This document shows positions 1 to 6,497 of a DNA stretch of 8,332 nucleotides, in pieces. Position numbers and translations under genes: made by a program. The DNA comes from UBA1535 sp964371035 (GTDB lineage Bacteria > Bacillota > Clostridia > Tissierellales > Sedimentibacteraceae). Every line of letters starts with the position of its first letter. Position 1 is the stretch's first letter. The notes beneath the pieces were generated by a model that did no database searches, was not told the DNA's origin, and worked only from the letters and a program-made list of their open reading frames with translations. The stretch covers positions 1 to 8,332 of the forward strand of contig CAYJLG010000069.1 in NCBI GenBank assembly GCA_964371035.1, in the 5' to 3' direction.

Positions 1-433
1 CCACGAAGCACCATTTTACACATTAGGCCCTTTAACAACCGATATTGCACCAGGTTACGATCATATTACTTCGGCAATTGGTGCGGCACAAATAGCTTGG
101 ATGGGGACGGCAATGATTTGCTACGTAACGCCAAAAGAGCACTTAGGTTTGCCAAATCGCGAAGATGTACGAAATGGAGTAATAGCCAATAAAATTGCTG
201 CTCACGCTGCCGATTTAGCTAAAGGTCATCCAGGTGCGCAGATTAGAGATAATGCACTAAGTAAGGCTCGTTTCGATTTTAGATGGAAAGACCAGTTTAA
301 TCTTTCGCTCGACCCTGCTCGTGCTTTAGAGTATTACAAAGAAAATTCAAAAGAAGATGGCGACTATTGCACAATGTGTGGGCCAAATTTCTGCGCTATG
401 CGATTATCGCAAGATGTAACATCGTGTGAGTAA
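1..433 (+). CDS. thiC: Phosphomethylpyrimidine synthase ThiC, C-terminal part
   Basis: ThiC is the cytosolic radical-SAM enzyme that converts aminoimidazole ribotide to hydroxymethylpyrimidine phosphate, the pyrimidine half of thiamine. The 5' part lies outside the window; the first full codon is at position 2 and the frame is open to TAA at 431-433 (143 residues visible). The visible part starts with HEAPFYTLGPLTTDIAPGYD, followed by HITSAIGAA and ICYVTPKEHLGLPN, all highly conserved in ThiC. Near the C-terminus is CTMCGPNFC, the Cx2Cx4C motif that binds the [4Fe-4S] cluster, so the catalytic end is intact. An ATG at 101 is internal and is not a start. A strong terminator follows 41 bases after the stop, so thiC is the last gene of its transcript. 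Any TPP riboswitch would be upstream, outside the window. Identification is very secure. Confidence 0.97.
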   Translation, partial: HEAPFYTLGPLTTDIAPGYDHITSAIGAAQIAWMGTAMICYVTPKEHLGLPNREDVRNGVIANKIAAHAADLAKGHPGAQIRDNALSKARFDFRWKDQFNLSLDPARALEYYKENSKEDGDYCTMCGPNFCAMRLSQDVTSCE

Positions 434-474
434 TAGCGTTTACAGTCACAAAATATTTACCTTAGGTAGATAAT

Positions 475-525
475 AAAAAAAGCTCTTGAACTCAGCCTAA
501 AAGATAGGTTGAGCAAGAGCTTTTT
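475..525 (+). terminator. Rho-independent terminator after thiC
   Basis: The left arm AAAAAGCTCTTG pairs perfectly with CAAGAGCTTTTT (514-525). The stem continues inward after two unpaired bases, with CTCAgCCTA against TAGGtTGAG, around a short A-rich loop. The T-run on the plus strand suits termination of thiC. The A-run on the other side would also let it work from the minus strand, where it could stop transcripts running past the GH20 gene. Confidence 0.88.
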
Positions 526-540
526 ATTTCTCTATCTTCT

Positions 541-917
541 ACACTATAATTTAAAATACTACTGTCCGATAAAGCTACGCAAGGATTCTGTAAGCTATTA
601 TTTACACGACTCTTGGGCTTGCGCGCCCAAACTGCGCCTTCCTTTTTTCCTTGTCGAAAAAAGGAAGCAAAAAAAGTCGCCGCACGCACCATTAATAATG
701 ATTAATTGTCAATGATTAATTATTAATGAATACATTACGCACACATTAATAACTAATAATTGAAAAAGGCTCGCTGCGCTCAAACAGCTTTATTTTCTTG
801 CGCCCACTTCGCTGCATTTTTCGGGGCATCCGCTGAAGTGCGGAGGAGAATACTAATTCGTAACGCTCATGTATAAAGGTGCTTTTTGTCGGACAACACT
901 GAATTTAAAATAAAATG
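541..917. repeat. Gene-free region with imperfect inverted ends, possible mobile element remnant
   Basis: No convincing gene lies between 526 and 980. Near 558-575 the plus strand reads ACTACTGTCCGATAAAGC. At 881-900 it reads GCTTTTTGTCGGACAACACT, whose reverse complement gives AGTGTTGTCCGACAAAAAGC, so the two ends are imperfect inverted copies sharing TGTCCGAyAAA. An ATTTAAA-type tract lies just outside each end. Between them are hairpin-forming stretches richer in G+C than the flanks (613-630 and 638-667) and an AT-rich near-palindrome around 690-728. This fits a decayed non-autonomous transposable element or a family of interspersed intergenic repeats. There is no transposase and no clear target-site duplication. 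Short ORFs on both strands here look spurious. The designation is inference and needs a genome-wide copy search. Confidence 0.35.
638..667. repeat. Perfect 12-bp inverted repeat (hairpin)
   Basis: CTTCCTTTTTTC (638-649) and GAAAAAAGGAAG (656-667) are perfect reverse complements around a 6-base loop. A second, shorter hairpin, TTGGGC (613-618) with GCCCAA (625-630), lies just upstream. No T-run follows the arm on either strand in the usual terminator form, and no gene ends here. It is more like a REP-type intergenic palindrome within the possible element than a terminator. Confidence 0.6.
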
Positions 918-980
918 GAGCGTAACCACCAATAAATTAAATTAGCGATTACACTCCTTATAAGTGTGTATATTATTTTG

Positions 981-3287
981 TTAATTCACAACAACCTCAT
1001 CAACAAACAACCAAGAAGCACCTCCTGCATTTGAATGCCACTTTGGATTTACACCTTCATTCTTCGCCCTAACGCGAATATATCTCATTTTCACTTTATC
1101 AAGAGCTTTTTCAACTTTGATAATACCTTTAGCATATTCACCTTTAGGATTTCCTATAACTTTTTTGTTCAACAACTCATAATTTTCGCCATCAATAGAG
1201 TATTCGTAACTAACATACAAAGGTCGTAATACCCAGTCGGCTATATCGTAGAACCAGTTTGAAGATATCTTCGAAACTTCCATAACACTACCTAAGTCTA
1301 AAACAAAATCCACATCATGCTTTTCAAACCCTTGCCACAATTCAAACACACCGTTAGTTAAGCCATAATCTCCCCCTCCATCATAATTAGCAGAGTAATT
1401 GTTGCCATAAATAACCTTTTTCACAAGAGCTTTATGAAAATTTATTTCTCTTTCAGCAATTCTTCCTCTGCTGCCATCAGGTCGAAACATACAAGCCTTA
1501 ACAACACACGAACTATCTATCTCTATAAAATCATTTGTCTGCAAACTCTCTTTAGTTGGGTCTTCGCCATTAAGAGTGTAATAAATGGGCTGCGGCACTT
1601 CTGCTTTAAAGCCTATTTTTATAGCTGACTCTACACTTGCAGGCTCAATGCCAATTCTAACATCATAGCTTCTTGCACCACCTTTAACTCCATAAAACAA
1701 CAGTTGCTTGTTATGGTTTGTCACTCGCGAGTAAAAATCATCCCAATTTATATGCTTTTCGGGCGTCCAAGCAACCTCTGCCAAAGCTATTGCTCTTGGA
1801 TATTCTTTATACTCTAATACTTCCATATTAGGTGTTCCTTCAGACCATTGACAAGCCTGAACTCCAATTATATGCTTATGATACTTTTCTTCCAATTCCT
1901 TTGGAACAGGGTTAAATTCGTACAACTCACGCATTGACACCACAGCTCCCTTTGTTTGAGTAACATCATTAACAGATTGCGGTTTGCTAATATATAAATA
2001 CTTAGAAGGAGTCATAATTACATCGTGCCCCTTATGAGCTGCTTCAATTCCAGGCATTACACTTCGCCAAGCCATAATAGCTGCACCATCTACTCCTTTA
2101 CCTTCCATTATCTCGTCCCAGCCTAACACCTTGCGTCCTTTCTTATTTAAATAATCGGCAAGACGAGTTATAAAATAACTTTGCAATTCGTACTCGTCTT
2201 TAAGCCCTTCTTTAGCTATTCGGGCTTGACATCGAGGACACTTTCTCCAATTATCTTTTGGTGCTTCGTCGCCACCAATATGTATCATCTCTGAAGGAAA
2301 TAACTCTAATAGTTCGTCTAAAACTCCCTCGATAAATTTATACGAACCGTCGTTTCCTGCACAAAATACGCCATGCGATACGCCGCCTTTTGTCCATAAC
2401 TCAAGCTTTTCGTCGTCGAAACAATAATACTCAGGATAAGCAGTAAGGGCTGCCATAGAGTGACCTGGCAAATCAATTTCTGGCACAACCTCTATTCCTA
2501 GTTTTTTTGCATAAGCCACTACTTCTTTAATCTGCTCTTGAGTGTAAAACCCTCCGTAAGGTTTTCCATCATCGGTATTAAAGCCTCGTTTTTGATTCTC
2601 TTCAAACCCAACTTTGTTTCGCCATGCTCCAACAGAAGTTAGTTTAGGATATTTTTTTATTTCGACACGCCATCCTTGATCATCTGTTAAATGCCAATGA
2701 AACACATTAAGTTTATACATTGCCATTAAATCCAAAAAACGTTTTACGTCAGCTACGCTAAAAAAGTGTCTACTTACATCGAGATGCAAACCACGCCATT
2801 TAAATCTTGGATAATCATCTACTTCGAGGTAAGGTAATGTTATTTTTGCAACATCAGTTATTGGCAATAATTGCCTAAGCGACTGAACTCCATAAAGCAA
2901 ACCTGTAGCTGATTGCGCAGAAATATTTACTCCTTTTTTTGAAATATCTAAACTGTAGCCATCAATATTTTTGTTATTGTATGAATCTATATCAAAATAT
3001 ATATTTCTACCTTCTGCTGCTTCTTGCTGATTACATATCTCTAATTTAAGCCCAGTTCGTTGCTCTATCATTTGCTGAGTATATGCAGCCAAGTGAGCAA
3101 GATTATCGTGCGATGTAGGAAACACAATTTTACTCTTCGAATCAATCTCTAAATTCCCTTTCAGTTGTACAACTTCAACTGGCTTAGGTATTATCTCAAC
3201 CTTAACATTGCTTTGGTTATTATTACACCCTGTTAGCAATACCCCAAAAAGAAACAATGCTCCAATGTTTTCTAATATTTTTTTCAT
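981..3287 (-). CDS. GH20 beta-N-acetylhexosaminidase lipoprotein
   Basis: This exo-glycosidase removes terminal beta-linked GlcNAc or GalNAc from glycans, probably at the cell surface or in the periplasm. The 768-residue product begins with a lipoprotein signal ending in LLTGC (Cys21). A GH20b-type N-terminal domain spans about 30-160 and the GH20 barrel about 161-510. Visible motifs are FKWRGLHLDVSRHFF (162-176), WHLTDDQGWR (198-207), the HIGGDE motif with the Asp340-Glu341 catalytic pair for substrate-assisted hydrolysis, VLGWDE (387-392) and QACQWSEG. A chitobiase C-terminal-like segment (about 555-620, containing YYTLNGEDPT) follows. The last 130 or so residues resemble an F5/8 type C (discoidin-like) carbohydrate-binding domain. 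All key residues are present. The start is well placed: a Lys-Lys signal N-terminus after an A-rich leader. It lies 140 bases after nadB in the same direction, with no clear promoter seen. The natural substrate (host glycan, chitin or peptidoglycan) cannot be told. Confidence 0.95.
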   Translation of the reverse strand: MKKILENIGALFLFGVLLTGCNNNQSNVKVEIIPKPVEVVQLKGNLEIDSKSKIVFPTSHDNLAHLAAYTQQMIEQRTGLKLEICNQQEAAEGRNIYFDIDSYNNKNIDGYSLDISKKGVNISAQSATGLLYGVQSLRQLLPITDVAKITLPYLEVDDYPRFKWRGLHLDVSRHFFSVADVKRFLDLMAMYKLNVFHWHLTDDQGWRVEIKKYPKLTSVGAWRNKVGFEENQKRGFNTDDGKPYGGFYTQEQIKEVVAYAKKLGIEVVPEIDLPGHSMAALTAYPEYYCFDDEKLELWTKGGVSHGVFCAGNDGSYKFIEGVLDELLELFPSEMIHIGGDEAPKDNWRKCPRCQARIAKEGLKDEYELQSYFITRLADYLNKKGRKVLGWDEIMEGKGVDGAAIMAWRSVMPGIEAAHKGHDVIMTPSKYLYISKPQSVNDVTQTKGAVVSMRELYEFNPVPKELEEKYHKHIIGVQACQWSEGTPNMEVLEYKEYPRAIALAEVAWTPEKHINWDDFYSRVTNHNKQLLFYGVKGGARSYDVRIGIEPASVESAIKIGFKAEVPQPIYYTLNGEDPTKESLQTNDFIEIDSSCVVKACMFRPDGSRGRIAEREINFHKALVKKVIYGNNYSANYDGGGDYGLTNGVFELWQGFEKHDVDFVLDLGSVMEVSKISSNWFYDIADWVLRPLYVSYEYSIDGENYELLNKKVIGNPKGEYAKGIIKVEKALDKVKMRYIRVRAKNEGVNPKWHSNAGGASWLFVDEVVVN

Positions 3288-3427
3288 GTTTATTTTTATT
3301 ACGTTATCTTCTACAAGTGTCTAAAAAACACATCTAACAATATTCAACTAGTCGACAGAAAGGCTGCGCGTTAAATAATCGTTATCTTATAGTATTATAG
3401 AGTAAATTTTATGTTTATAACCCAACG

Positions 3428-5002
3428 CTATCTCTTTGTTTTTACCTTATTTTGATCGAGCGTGTAGTGCAAACCACGGCTTTCTTTGCGAGCCATAGCC
3501 ATGCGAATTATCAGATAGCCTACATTTATTTTGTTACGAAGTTCGCAAAGCTCTTTAGTAACGGTTGAATCAACAAAAAGCTTTTCTGTTTCTTTGTAAA
3601 TGAGTTCTAATCTGTCCAAAGCTCGTTTTAGGCGAAGATTTGAGCGAACAATACCAACGTAGTTACTCATTATTTGCTCCACTTCTTTGTTGGTTTGAGT
3701 AATAAGTACAAGTTCTTCGTTGTGCGTGGTGCCTTCGTCGTTCCAGCTAGGAATTTGGGTATTGTGCTTTATTGTGCTTATTTTACTTATAGCATCTTTA
3801 ATAGCAACATCGGCATACACAAGGGCTTCGAGCAAAGAGTTACTTGCAAGACGATTTGCACCATGAAGCCCAGTTGACGAACATTCGCCAGCTGCATAAA
3901 GATTATTTATTGAACTTCGTCCGTTCAGGTCGACTTTAATTCCGCCACACAAATAATGCGCAGCAGGAACAACAGGAATCATCTCTTTTGTAATATCAAT
4001 TCCAAGCTCCAAGCATTTTTGGTAAATCATAGGGAAATGTTGCTTTGTTTCTTGTGCATCTTTATGCGTTACGTCTAAGAAAACAAAGTCGTCGCCCGTG
4101 TTTTTCATCTCGTTATCAATAGCTCGAGCCACAATATCGCGAGGCGCAAGATTACCGCGCTCGTCGTATTTATCCATAAAAGCCTTACCGTCGCGGCGAC
4201 GCAAAATTGCACCATAGCCACGCATAGCTTCGGTTATAAGAAACGAAGGTCGCTCTTTAGGATTATATAGCGATGTTGGGTGAAATTGAATAAACTCCAT
4301 GTTTTCGATAACGCCTTTGGCACGATAAACCATTGCTATACCATCGCCCGTAGAAATAACAGGGTTGGTTGTGGTTTGATATATATTGCCAATTCCACCA
4401 CTTGCCATCATTGTTACTTTTGCCAAAATGGTGTCTACTTTTCCGCTTTCTTCGTTCAATACATAAGCACCGTAGCACTCCATATCGTTGCGCCAACGGT
4501 AAGTAATCTCGCCCAAATGGTGCTGTGTAATTATATCTATTGCAAAAAGATTTTCGGCAAATTCTATATTTTTATGTTGCAAAGCGCGCTCTAGTAGGGC
4601 ACGCTGAATTTCAAAGCCTGTACTGTCTAAGTGATGGAGAATTCTGAACTCAGAGTGTCCTCCTTCTTTGTGTAGGTCGTACTTTCCGTCTTTTGTTTTA
4701 TCAAAATTAGTTCCCCACTCAATTAGTTGTTCAATTTGCTCGGGAGCATTTTCTACAACTAAGCGCACAGCTTCGGGATTCGAAAGAAAATCGCCAGCGG
4801 TCATAGTATCTTCAAAATGTTTTTCGAAATTGTCGGGAGCGTAAGTTACAGCAGCTATTCCGCCTTGGGCATAAGCGGTGTTTGTTTCGTTAAGTTTAGT
4901 TTTGCTAATAACCAACACTTTACCTTTGTTGGCTGCTTTTAACGCAAAGCTTAATCCTGCTATACCTGAACCTATAACTAAAAAGTCGACTTTTTTTCTC
5001 AT
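3428..5002 (-). CDS. nadB: L-aspartate oxidase NadB
   Basis: This FAD enzyme oxidises L-aspartate to iminoaspartate, the first step of de novo NAD synthesis; NadA then makes quinolinate. With the start at 5002 the product is 524 residues and begins MRKKVDFLVIGSGIAGLS, placing the FAD-binding GxGxxG at the N-terminus as is usual for the family. An in-frame ATG at 5035 would add 11 residues, but it lies within the promoter -7 element, so it was not chosen. Visible family motifs (numbering from 5002) are NTAYAQGGIAA, EGGHSEFRILHHLDSTG, QFHPT (239-243), LAPRD with the probable catalytic Arg288, HYLCGG (His349), and AAGECSSTGLHGANRLASNS near the FAD site. The C-terminal helical domain ends with SRGLHYTLD. 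It is distinguished from fumarate reductase/SdhA by this HYLCGG and C-terminal pattern. nadA and nadC, often adjacent, are not in the window. Confidence 0.96.
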   Translation of the reverse strand: MRKKVDFLVIGSGIAGLSFALKAANKGKVLVISKTKLNETNTAYAQGGIAAVTYAPDNFEKHFEDTMTAGDFLSNPEAVRLVVENAPEQIEQLIEWGTNFDKTKDGKYDLHKEGGHSEFRILHHLDSTGFEIQRALLERALQHKNIEFAENLFAIDIITQHHLGEITYRWRNDMECYGAYVLNEESGKVDTILAKVTMMASGGIGNIYQTTTNPVISTGDGIAMVYRAKGVIENMEFIQFHPTSLYNPKERPSFLITEAMRGYGAILRRRDGKAFMDKYDERGNLAPRDIVARAIDNEMKNTGDDFVFLDVTHKDAQETKQHFPMIYQKCLELGIDITKEMIPVVPAAHYLCGGIKVDLNGRSSINNLYAAGECSSTGLHGANRLASNSLLEALVYADVAIKDAISKISTIKHNTQIPSWNDEGTTHNEELVLITQTNKEVEQIMSNYVGIVRSNLRLKRALDRLELIYKETEKLFVDSTVTKELCELRNKINVGYLIIRMAMARKESRGLHYTLDQNKVKTKR

Positions 5003-5032
5003 ACTTAAGGGGGTTAATAATGAATCAAGGCA

Positions 5033-5061
5033 CAAATATATAAAAAATCATTAAACCCAAA
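5033..5061 (-). promoter_or_regulatory. Bacteroidota-type promoter of nadB
   Basis: On the minus strand, TTTG (5061-5058) is followed after 17 bases by TATATTTG (5040-5033), an exact match to the Bacteroidota -7 element TAnnTTTG. The spacing is slightly shorter than the usual 19 or so. Transcription would start a few bases further on, near 5027, giving a leader of about 25 bases before the ATG at 5002. It also places the longer alternative ATG (5035) upstream of the transcript start. Assignment is by pattern only. Confidence 0.6.
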
Positions 5062-5137
5062 ATTGTGTATGGGTGGTATCGCAGGGCAATCGTACCAAAA
5101 TTATTATTGTATTGATTAGTTAAGATATTTGTATGCA

Positions 5138-5515
5138 TAACTTACTGAGGGCAATATACCTATTTTCTTCTTTCGGCGTAGCTTTATAGAGCTCTATATT
5201 TCTATTTTTAAGTTTTTGCGAAGCCTTATGGAGGGCTATAATCCTATTCTTTCCTTTTGGAGAAGCTATATAGAGCTCTATAAAGCTATTTTTGAGTTCT
5301 TGAGAAGCCTTACGGGGGTCTATAAGTCTATTTTTTTCTTTCAGAATAGTTTTATAGAGCTCTATAAGTCTATTTTTGAGTTCTTGCACAGCCTTATGGA
5401 GGTCTATAAGTCTGTTTTTGTCTTTCGGCATAGCTTTATAGAGCTCTATATTTCTACTTTTAAGTTTTTGAAAAGCCTTATGGGGGTCTTTCTATCTATT
5501 TTTTTTATATTTGCC
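5138..5515. repeat. Alternating 42-bp tandem repeat array (84-bp higher-order unit)
   Basis: Nine 42-bp units lie head to tail. A degenerate first copy (5138-5179) is followed by A1 5180, B1 5222, A2 5264, B2 5306, A3 5348, B3 5390, A4 5432 and B4 5474, each 42 bases with no length change. A units begin AGCTTTATAGAGCTCTATA and B units AGCCTTATGGAGGTCTATA, so a two-unit block recurs every 84 bases. All four A units hold the perfect 14-bp palindrome TATAGAGCTCTATA (5185-5198, 5269-5282, 5353-5366, 5437-5450). B units hold a decayed form at the same place. The outermost copies are the most diverged. Because 42 is a multiple of three, long stop-free frames exist on both strands; on the minus strand they read as 14-residue repeats of the type NRLIELYKAxxKEK. 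No start with a plausible leader was found, so this is treated as a minisatellite. In the rest of the 5003-5677 gap, only the nadB promoter and small hairpins were seen. Confidence 0.93.
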
Positions 5516-5677
5516 ATAGTGTTAATAATATAAATTACCCAAAACAGAAATATCTCTAATTATTAAAAGTGAAATTATGAAACGAACATGAATTTGATTT
5601 TCAATAACTTCACCCAAATGAATGAAAGTCAATTCATCGTGAGTTCCATAAGGTTTTAACTTACAAAATATTTACTT

Positions 5678-6391
5678 ATGAAAAATACAGTGTTTTTATT
5701 TGCTCTTAGTATGAGCATAATGATATTTGCAACGGCTTGTAGCGATGGTTATAATTCGCAAGAATTGATAAAAGTAGAACCTGTAGTTGTAACTAAAGAA
5801 AAATTACTATCTGATGGAAATAAAATCTACGAGTCGCTAATCTCTAATAAATGGGATTATGAAAGCTATAATGTAGATAAACATTTTCTTAATGCACATA
5901 AAACAAACGAAGAAGCAAAGTATATGCTGACCTTAGCAGATGAATTAATAAATTTTGATTTGGAATTGAGGTTCATTGCCGATGGTGATAGTATTACTCC
6001 AATTGTTGACATCTCTCCTAAAGCAGGTCTTAATATGACTACAGCTCTTTTGAGTTTAGAGGCTAAAGTTTACGGTAATACAGGTAATTATATAGGTCCC
6101 GACGAAAAACATTTTGCAACTATTCGTAGAGCTATTGCAGGAGGTTTTGCTCCAGATAGCCTAACTGCAAATCAAATTGCAAATGATGAAACAGGAAAAT
6201 TGACTTTTAAATTTGCAAAAAAAGATTTATCAAACCTTTCATTTGAAGAGTTGATGGCTTCCAATACATCTAATAAAATAATTGTAAGTAGTAACAGTTC
6301 GGTGTATATAGACTCGGGCAGACTTTTTCTTAAAGCTCTAAACTACAATAATAATTTTGGACTTGAATATGTTTTTTTCATCAAAGAATAA
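5678..6391 (+). CDS. Hypothetical lipoprotein
   Basis: The product (237 residues) was not recognised. It starts with MKNTVFLFALSMSIMIFATAC, a typical lipoprotein signal with Cys21 as the lipidated residue, so it is probably anchored to a membrane of the envelope. The mature part has no other cysteines and no membrane segment. It looks like a mixed alpha/beta soluble domain: a charged helical stretch (about 40-90, including SNKWDYESYNVDKHF), a strand-rich middle (FDLELRFIADGDSITPIVDI), and a C-terminal half ending in strands (IIVSSNSSVYIDSGRLFLKA, GLEYVFFIKE). A lipocalin-like or similar beta-barrel fold is possible but not demonstrable. The ATG at 5678 is preceded by an AT-rich leader without a Shine-Dalgarno, normal for this phylum. 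It is a single-gene transcript by appearance, ending at the terminator at 6420-6451 and converging with the next gene. A clear promoter was not found. Confidence 0.8.
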   Translation: MKNTVFLFALSMSIMIFATACSDGYNSQELIKVEPVVVTKEKLLSDGNKIYESLISNKWDYESYNVDKHFLNAHKTNEEAKYMLTLADELINFDLELRFIADGDSITPIVDISPKAGLNMTTALLSLEAKVYGNTGNYIGPDEKHFATIRRAIAGGFAPDSLTANQIANDETGKLTFKFAKKDLSNLSFEELMASNTSNKIIVSSNSSVYIDSGRLFLKALNYNNNFGLEYVFFIKE

Positions 6392-6419
6392 TATTTACGC
6401 CTAGTAAATGGAATATCGT

Positions 6420-6451
6420 AAAAAAAGCTGTGTTTTTGCACAGCTTTTTTT
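6420..6451. terminator. Bidirectional terminator between convergent lipoprotein genes
   Basis: AAAAAAAGCTGTG (6420-6432) and CACAGCTTTTTTT (6439-6451) form a perfect 13-bp stem around the loop TTTTTG. The T-run on one strand and A-run on the other make it usable from both sides. It lies 28 bases after the plus-strand gene's stop and 46 bases beyond the end of the minus-strand gene. Confidence 0.92.
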
Positions 6452-6497
6452 ATTTCTTAAATCAACATGAATGTAAATATTTCTATCTCTTTGTTTC

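Noticed and set aside
446..458. Shared 13-mer ACAAAATATTTAC after thiC and before the gene at 5678
   Set aside because: Low-complexity AT-rich match in an AT-rich genome; no extension beyond it to suggest a common element.
492..715. Short ORFs on both strands in the thiC-GH20 gap
   Set aside because: They overlap the thiC terminator and the hairpins, have low-complexity Lys/Phe/Arg stretches from the 12-bp inverted repeat, and no leader or family.
951..967. Weak hairpin ACACT/AGTGT after the GH20 gene as a terminator
   Set aside because: Only 5 bp of stem and no T-run on the minus strand; the gene's true terminator is not clear.
4263..4594. Frames of 77 and 104 residues within nadB on both strands
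   Set aside because: They lie inside the well-conserved nadB coding frame and have no family features; shadows of nadB.
5077..5097. Small hairpin TGGTATCG / CGTACCA upstream of nadB
   Set aside because: Short stem with a bulge and no T-run; no sign it is more than chance.
5120..5431. Minus-strand frame of 103 residues within the repeat array
   Set aside because: Its ATG lies inside a repeat unit without a leader, the frame continues upstream of it without another ATG before a TAG, and the openness is explained by repeat length and palindrome. Kept as a finding, not as a gene.
5446..5517. Short minus-strand ORF of 23 codons starting MANIKKIDRKTP at the array edge
   Set aside because: It stops at the first A unit (ATA-TAG), has no recognised family and is too short to support as a gene, though its start lies outside the array core.
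5216..5533. Plus-strand frame of 105 residues within the repeat array
   Set aside because: It starts inside a repeat unit and its hydrophobic composition follows from the T-rich strand; no leader or family support.
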